A stretch of DNA of 9,375 bases, from assembly GCA_001919995.1 (NCBI GenBank), contig MNIY01000205.1, positions 1-9,375 on the forward strand. Direction: 5' to 3'. This document shows positions 5,542-9,375 of the stretch, one piece after another. A program made the translations under genes and the position numbers. This DNA is from Ktedonobacter sp. 13_1_20CM_4_53_11 (GTDB lineage: Bacteria; Chloroflexota; Ktedonobacteria; Ktedonobacterales; Ktedonobacteraceae). The notes under the pieces were generated by a model. It saw only the letters and a program-made list of their open reading frames with translations, was not told where the DNA came from and ran no database searches. Position 1 is the stretch's first letter. Each line of letters opens with the position of its first letter.

Positions 5542-8016
5542 CTATATTTTCTCCAATTTGGCGAAATCCATGCTCAACCGCTTTTTGCCCGCCTTGCCTT
5601 GAAACTGAACTTCCACAAATTCGGTATTCTGCTCCATCTCGCTCTTGAGAATAATCCCCTCACCGAATTTATCATGCCGTACCCTATCACCAGGCTTATA
5701 CTGCTGCTCCTTTGGCTTCGCGGGCTGCGAGGGTGGTGTCACCTTCTTTCCCACCGGTGAAGATGGCGGTACCGTCGGCGAAGAATACGAGCCAGTGCGG
5801 GGAGCCCAGCTCGGTGGGATAATTCGGCCAGGTTGCGCGGTGCCGCTACTTCCACCACTGGCAGGCCTGCCACTGCCAAAAGTGCGCCCGGTATCGCGCG
5901 AGTAGCTGGTGTCCTGGTTGTAGTCATCATCATCCCAGTTCCTATTGCGGCGCTGTGTTTGAGTGGTTCGCCCGCCCGTGTTCGCGCGAGTTCCGCCCGG
6001 CTGGCGTGTATTCGCCGTGGGATTCGAAACGAGATGCACAGGAATATCGCTCAAGAAACGCGAAGGCTCGGTTGGGTGACTCTCGCCGAAAAATGAACGG
6101 CGATGGGCTCGTACCAGGTAGAGACGGCGCATGGCGCGGGTAAAACCAACGTACGCCAGGCGGCGTTCCTCCTCCAGTTGTTCCGGCTTTTCAACCGAGC
6201 GCGCATGTGGCAGGGAACCTTCATCCATACCTACGATAAAGACAACAGGAAACTCGAGCCCCTTGGCGGCGTGCAGGGTGATCAGCGTCACCGCGTCATT
6301 ATTCTCTTCCTGGATCAGCTTCCCGTCCTCCCCCGTCTGTGTCGTATCCGCTCCGCCCACTAGCGCAACGTTCTCCAGGAACAGTTCCAGGGCGACGTGC
6401 GTCTCGATTTCGGAGTAGTCTTCGGCAACCCGGCGCAGTTCCAGCACGTTGGCCCAGCGGTCTAATTCCCCCTGAGGACTGTCACGCAGTTCAGGCCCCA
6501 TGCCGGTCTTCTCGGCGATCCTATCCAGCAGTTCCGGCAATGGGAGCTCATCGAGCGCACTCGTCAGATCCGTCATCATACGTCCAAACCCGGTTAGAGC
6601 GGTCTTCGCCGCCCTCCCAAGCGTTGGATGTTGTTCAGCCTGCTGTACGGCCTGGTACAACGTGACGCCTCTTTCACTCGCCCATTGCTGCAGTTCGCCA
6701 AGCGTTCTCGGACCGATCTTGCGGTTGGGCACATTGATGATTCGTTTTAGGCTCAGCTCATCATGGTTATTGAGCAGCAAACGCAGGTAGGCCACCATAT
6801 CCTTAATTTCTTTGCGTTCATAGAACTTGCGGCTGCCGATGACCTTGTAGGGAATGTTTGCTCGCAGAAATTGTTCTTCGATGGCACGCGATTGCGCGTT
6901 GGTACGATACATAACAGCCACGTCGCCGCGCTTCTCTATCTCTCCCCGCGCCAGCAGGCGCATGATCTCACGGGCCGTGAAGAGTCCCTCCTCTTCTTCG
7001 TTATAGGCCTCGTACACCATGATCTTCTCGCCCGAGCCCAGCGCCGTCCAGAGCTTCTTGTCCTTGCGCAACCTGTTGCGCCGCACCACGTTCTGAGCCG
7101 CGTCGAGGATGGACTGCGTCGAGCGATAGTTCTGCTCCAACATGATGATCTTCGCGCGCGGAAAATCTTCCTCAAAGCGGATCACATTTTCGGAACTGGC
7201 TCCGCGCCAGCTATAAATCATCTGGTCATCGTCGCCCACGACACACACATTGCCCAGGCCTTCATGCCTGTCGCTCGTGCCATAGCCTAGCAGGCGTATC
7301 AGCTTATATTGTGGAAGGTTGCAATCCTGGAACTCATCGACATGTATATACTGCCAGCGCATCTGGTAGTGGTGAAGGACATCCGGTTCACGCCGCCACA
7401 ATTGCTCGGTGAGCAAGAGCAGATCATCAAAGTCGACGCTGTTATTGGCGCGCAGCAGCTTTTGATAGACCTTGTAGACGCGTGCCGCTACCTCTTCGAT
7501 GTATTTTGCCGCCTGCTCGGCCATTTGCTCCGGCCCCAGCAAATCATTCTTGGCGCGCGAAATCAACGCCTGCATCGTGGTAGGCTTATTCTGCTTCTCA
7601 TCCAGGTTCAAATCTTTCACCGCCTGCTTAATCAGCGCAGTCTGCTCTTCAGTATCAAGGATGACGAAAGACTTGTTGAGCCCAAGGGGAGCAAGATGAT
7701 CCGCTTCAATACGTAAAACGCGCGCGCAAATGGCATGAAAGGTCCCGATGGTCATCTCCTTGGACTCGCTGACCCCCACCAGTTTCTCCAACCGATCGCG
7801 CATCTCCTTCGCAGCCTTGTTCGTAAAGGTAACGCCGAGTATGCGCCATGGAGAGATTTGTTCGTGCTGTACAAGGTAGGCCATGCGGTGAGTGATGACG
7901 CGGGTCTTGCCGCTCCCCGGTCCGGCCAGAATAAGCAGCGGCCCATCAGTTGTTGTAACAGCCCTCTTCTGGGGCTCGTTTAGCCCTGCCAGTAACGTAG
8001 TTTGTTCTATCGTCAT
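5542..8016 (-). CDS. pcrA: PcrA/UvrD-type superfamily 1A DNA helicase
   Basis: An ATP-dependent 3'-5' DNA helicase of 824 residues, acting in nucleotide excision repair, replication restart and removal of RecA or stalled RNA polymerase. All expected motifs are visible in order: Q motif (LNEPQKRAV, 12-20), Walker A (AGPGSGKT, 31-38), Ia (FTNKAAKEMRDRL), Ib (GTFHAICARVLR), II (VDEFQDCN, with Phe and Cys where VDEYQDTN is common), III (GDDDQMIYSWRGA), IV (EQNYRST), V (TLHAAKGLEFPVVF) and VI (ERRLAYVGFTRA). A disordered Gly/Ser/Thr/Pro-rich linker of about 100 residues follows, then a C-terminal domain from about 772 (PGDRVRHDKFGEG) that in PcrA forms the Tudor-like RNA-polymerase contact. This tail favours PcrA over Rep or RecB-like relatives. 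ATG at 8016 was chosen because GGAG lies 7 bases upstream; a GTG directly before it is possible. The length is slightly above the usual 720-780 because of the linker. No lesion was seen. Confidence 0.95.
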   Translation of the reverse strand: MTIEQTTLLAGLNEPQKRAVTTTDGPLLILAGPGSGKTRVITHRMAYLVQHEQISPWRILGVTFTNKAAKEMRDRLEKLVGVSESKEMTIGTFHAICARVLRIEADHLAPLGLNKSFVILDTEEQTALIKQAVKDLNLDEKQNKPTTMQALISRAKNDLLGPEQMAEQAAKYIEEVAARVYKVYQKLLRANNSVDFDDLLLLTEQLWRREPDVLHHYQMRWQYIHVDEFQDCNLPQYKLIRLLGYGTSDRHEGLGNVCVVGDDDQMIYSWRGASSENVIRFEEDFPRAKIIMLEQNYRSTQSILDAAQNVVRRNRLRKDKKLWTALGSGEKIMVYEAYNEEEEGLFTAREIMRLLARGEIEKRGDVAVMYRTNAQSRAIEEQFLRANIPYKVIGSRKFYERKEIKDMVAYLRLLLNNHDELSLKRIINVPNRKIGPRTLGELQQWASERGVTLYQAVQQAEQHPTLGRAAKTALTGFGRMMTDLTSALDELPLPELLDRIAEKTGMGPELRDSPQGELDRWANVLELRRVAEDYSEIETHVALELFLENVALVGGADTTQTGEDGKLIQEENNDAVTLITLHAAKGLEFPVVFIVGMDEGSLPHARSVEKPEQLEEERRLAYVGFTRAMRRLYLVRAHRRSFFGESHPTEPSRFLSDIPVHLVSNPTANTRQPGGTRANTGGRTTQTQRRNRNWDDDDYNQDTSYSRDTGRTFGSGRPASGGSSGTAQPGRIIPPSWAPRTGSYSSPTVPPSSPVGKKVTPPSQPAKPKEQQYKPGDRVRHDKFGEGIILKSEMEQNTEFVEVQFQGKAGKKRLSMDFAKLEKI

Positions 8017-8174
8017 CACCTATCTCCAACATAAAATATACGAGGCGCGTACTTCATCGCGCTAGCATGCATATGTAATCCCTGGTATTGTATCACAGGT
8101 GGAGGTGATGGAATAGCACTGAGATCTCCCCTGGATTATGAACTTTCATAAATTCATCCGGGCACACTGTAGGT

Positions 8175-8208
8175 GCCGATTGATCGCGCACACCGCCGAT
8201 TGATCGGC
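8175..8208. repeat. Two copies of GCCGATTGATCG, the second a perfect palindrome
   Basis: GCCGATTGATCG occurs at 8175-8186 and again at 8195-8206, 8 bases apart. The second copy extends to GCCGATTGATCGGC, with 6-base inverted arms around TG. A further short inverted repeat, GGCAC and GTGCC, lies just left at 8161-8177. Such clusters near an IS end may bind transposase or block incoming transcription; that role is inferred. Confidence 0.5.
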
Positions 8209-8249
8209 CCTAATAGGCATCAACCTAAGGGAAGCAAGCGAACAGAAAG

Positions 8250-8305
8250 CCTCGTGGAAGTGATAGACTAAGGCATATTCTGATGGACCATCACTTCCCA
8301 GGAGG
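8250..8305 (+). promoter_or_regulatory. Leader hairpin that pairs the transposase Shine-Dalgarno sequence
   Basis: GGAAGTGAT (8256-8264) pairs perfectly with ATCACTTCC (8290-8298). Past a small internal loop, CCTC (8250-8253) pairs with GAGG (8302-8305), which is the core of the AGGAGG ribosome-binding site of the transposase. The total is 13 pairs around a 25-base loop. IS10 and IS50 are known to hide the transposase start in this way on transcripts that read in from outside; the same role here is inference. Confidence 0.55.
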
Positions 8306-8311
8306 TTGTTC

Positions 8312-9375
8312 ATGAGCAGTATATCACAGGTCAGTGAAACGATGCAGACGATCTTGACAAGCCGTGCCACGGCCTTGGAACGCGCGAGTGGCTTCGTCGA
8401 ACGCTCCACGGCGCAACTGGACGGAGCGATCTTTAGCCAAACCACGGTGTTGACGTGGATGCAGAACCCGGATGCCAGCTCTTCGCAGTTGCGCCACACC
8501 GCAGCCAGTTTGGGCGTGCACGTGAGCAACCAGGCCCTTGAGCACCGTTTTGGCCAAGCGTCGGTGCGGCTGGTGCGCGCCTTGCTCGAAGAGACGATCG
8601 GCCAGGTGATCAAGAGTGAAGCCAGCGCCCCCGAGGTGCTGGCCCGCTTCAACGGGGTGTATTTGCAAGATGGCACGGTGATCAGCTTACCTTCCAGCTT
8701 AGCCCAGCAGTGGCCAGGTGGGAGTCAGGAAGCGGCCTTACGGGTCCAAGGCCGGCTCGAACTGGGCTCAGGCAGCCTCGCGGGCCTGTGGCTGCAAGCC
8801 GGCCGGGAGCCCGAGCGGAGTGGTCCAGCCATCACGACCCCCCTGCCGGTCGGCTCGCTCTTCCATGGCGAGATGGGCTATTTCACGCTCTCAGAGATGG
8901 GCCAGCGCGGCAAGCAAGGGCAGTATTGGCTGAGCCAAGCCAAGGCCACGCTGACCCTGCTCGATCAGCACGGCCAATGCTGGGACCTGCTCTCCTTCTT
9001 ACGCGCACAACAGGGCGAGGTGGTGGATGTGGAACTGTTTGTGGGCAAGCGCGAGCGCTTAGCGGTGCGCTTGATCGCCGTGCGGGTCTCGCCGGAGGAA
9101 GCCAAGCGGCGCCGGCAGCGGGCCCAGGAGCGCATCACGCATCCACCCAAGGGCTGTCAAGCTCCCCTGCCGGGCAAGCGCAAGCCCAAGGAGCAGCGCC
9201 AAGGCAAGCGCAAGGGCAAGAAGATCAGTGCCGCTCGGCTGCGCTTAGCTGATTGGACGATTGTGCTGACCAACGTGCCACAGGCGCAACTCTCGGTGCA
9301 GGAAGCCCTGGTGCTGCTGCGGGTGCGCTGGCAAATCGAACTGCTGTGGAAACTGTGGAAACAGCACGGCAAGCT
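8312..9375 (+). CDS. IS4-like DDE transposase (partial, 3' end outside the window)
   Basis: An open frame of 354 codons begins at ATG 8312, six bases after a perfect AGGAGG, and reaches the window end without a stop. It would catalyse cut-and-paste transposition of its element. The N-terminal region (about 1-110) is helical and DNA-binding-like. The RNase H-like core shows the first acidic residue in DGTVISLP (Asp120), a second-site motif GEMGYF (Glu187, where IS4 relatives carry Asp, as in DLGYF), and the third in RWQIELLWKLWK (Glu343, with Arg339 and Lys350 of the Y-R-E-K signature; the Tyr position, 336, is Leu). A Lys/Arg-rich insert (about 267-315) sits in the position of the insertion domain of IS4 proteins. 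Typical relatives have 400-480 residues, so the last part is missing here only because of the window edge. Several long frames on either strand across this gene are shadows. The Asp-to-Glu change may be a subgroup trait or mark a decayed copy. Confidence 0.88.
   Translation, partial: MSSISQVSETMQTILTSRATALERASGFVERSTAQLDGAIFSQTTVLTWMQNPDASSSQLRHTAASLGVHVSNQALEHRFGQASVRLVRALLEETIGQVIKSEASAPEVLARFNGVYLQDGTVISLPSSLAQQWPGGSQEAALRVQGRLELGSGSLAGLWLQAGREPERSGPAITTPLPVGSLFHGEMGYFTLSEMGQRGKQGQYWLSQAKATLTLLDQHGQCWDLLSFLRAQQGEVVDVELFVGKRERLAVRLIAVRVSPEEAKRRRQRAQERITHPPKGCQAPLPGKRKPKEQRQGKRKGKKISAARLRLADWTIVLTNVPQAQLSVQEALVLLRVRWQIELLWKLWKQHGK

Larger units (their letters stand above)
8017..8311. other. 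Intergenic region between pcrA and the transposase gene, holding the probable IS left end
   Basis: The region must hold the pcrA promoter (reading left) and the left end of the insertion element (reading right). A possible pcrA -10 box, TACAAT, lies at 8092-8087 on the minus strand, but no good -35 is at the right distance. From 8161 on there is a cluster of short palindromes and a leader hairpin, described separately. Nothing here looks coding. Confidence 0.5.
8161..9375 (+). mobile_element. Partial IS4-like insertion sequence, truncated by the window end
   Basis: The element is defined by its transposase gene. The left boundary is not proven: 8161 is where a cluster of short repeats begins and is only a guess, and the true tip could lie anywhere between about 8100 and 8250. 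The right end and its inverted repeat are outside the window. By eye the transposase gene is richer in G and C than the host genes, consistent with a transferred element. It lies upstream of pcrA and is oriented away from it. Confidence 0.5.

Noticed and set aside
8087..8092. TACAAT as the pcrA -10 box
   Set aside because: No acceptable -35 was found 16-18 bases upstream on the minus strand, so it was mentioned but not listed as a promoter.
8146..8676. 176-residue minus-strand frame over the start of the transposase gene
   Set aside because: It is antisense to a recognisable gene, has no family resemblance, and spans the intergenic repeats and leader hairpin.
8710..9252. 180-residue plus-strand frame at the right edge
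   Set aside because: It lies in another frame of the transposase gene, is rich in Arg, Pro and Gly as GC-rich shadows are, has no ribosome-binding site, and the overlapping frame from 8312 shows clear transposase motifs.
1..9375. The left-edge foreign sequence and the right-edge IS as two ends of one composite element
   Set aside because: The tip-like TGTCAAAGTTGCC at the left has no copy or inverse near 8100-8312, so a link between the two edges is not supported.

Overview
The window looks like chromosomal DNA from a high-IS soil bacterium, most plausibly a member of the Chloroflexota close to Ktedonobacteria. This is inferred from the mix of genes and the mid-50s-looking GC content, not from a marker gene. 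All host genes lie on the minus strand. From high to low coordinates (the direction of transcription) they are: a PcrA/UvrD-type DNA helicase (5542-8016), an LprG/LppX-like lipoprotein (4660-5406), a large DHA2-type MFS exporter with an unusual C-terminal extension (1818-4523), a secreted two-module protein (621-1790), and the 5' part of radC (about 74-478).

The centre of interest is the trio at 621-5406. A lipoprotein of the LppX_LprAFG type beside a 14-helix DHA2 MFS exporter recalls the mycobacterial LprG-Rv1410c (P55) pair, which moves lipids from the membrane to the envelope. Here the exporter also carries a long cytosolic linker, a fifteenth predicted membrane helix and an extracytoplasmic domain of about 175 residues. 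The next gene, 27 bases downstream, encodes a secreted protein that appears to hold two copies of a similar domain. I infer an envelope lipid or hydrophobic-compound export system in which a lipoprotein carrier, a tethered acceptor domain and a free acceptor protein work with the pump. A 10-bp inverted repeat directly abuts the preferred start codon of the exporter and could control its expression.

Both edges show mobile DNA. At the left, radC stops matching its family at about position 74, just inside its catalytic domain, and is followed by unrelated sequence (1-73), as expected for an insertion or rearrangement. At the right, 8312-9375 is the first 354 codons of an IS4-like DDE transposase that runs off the window. 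No stop codon is seen in it. Its leader can fold so that the Shine-Dalgarno sequence is paired, as in other IS elements that limit transposase made by read-through. The candidate second catalytic residue is Glu instead of the usual Asp.

No rRNA, tRNA, CRISPR array or phage genes were seen. Intergenic stretches are all shorter than 300 bases.
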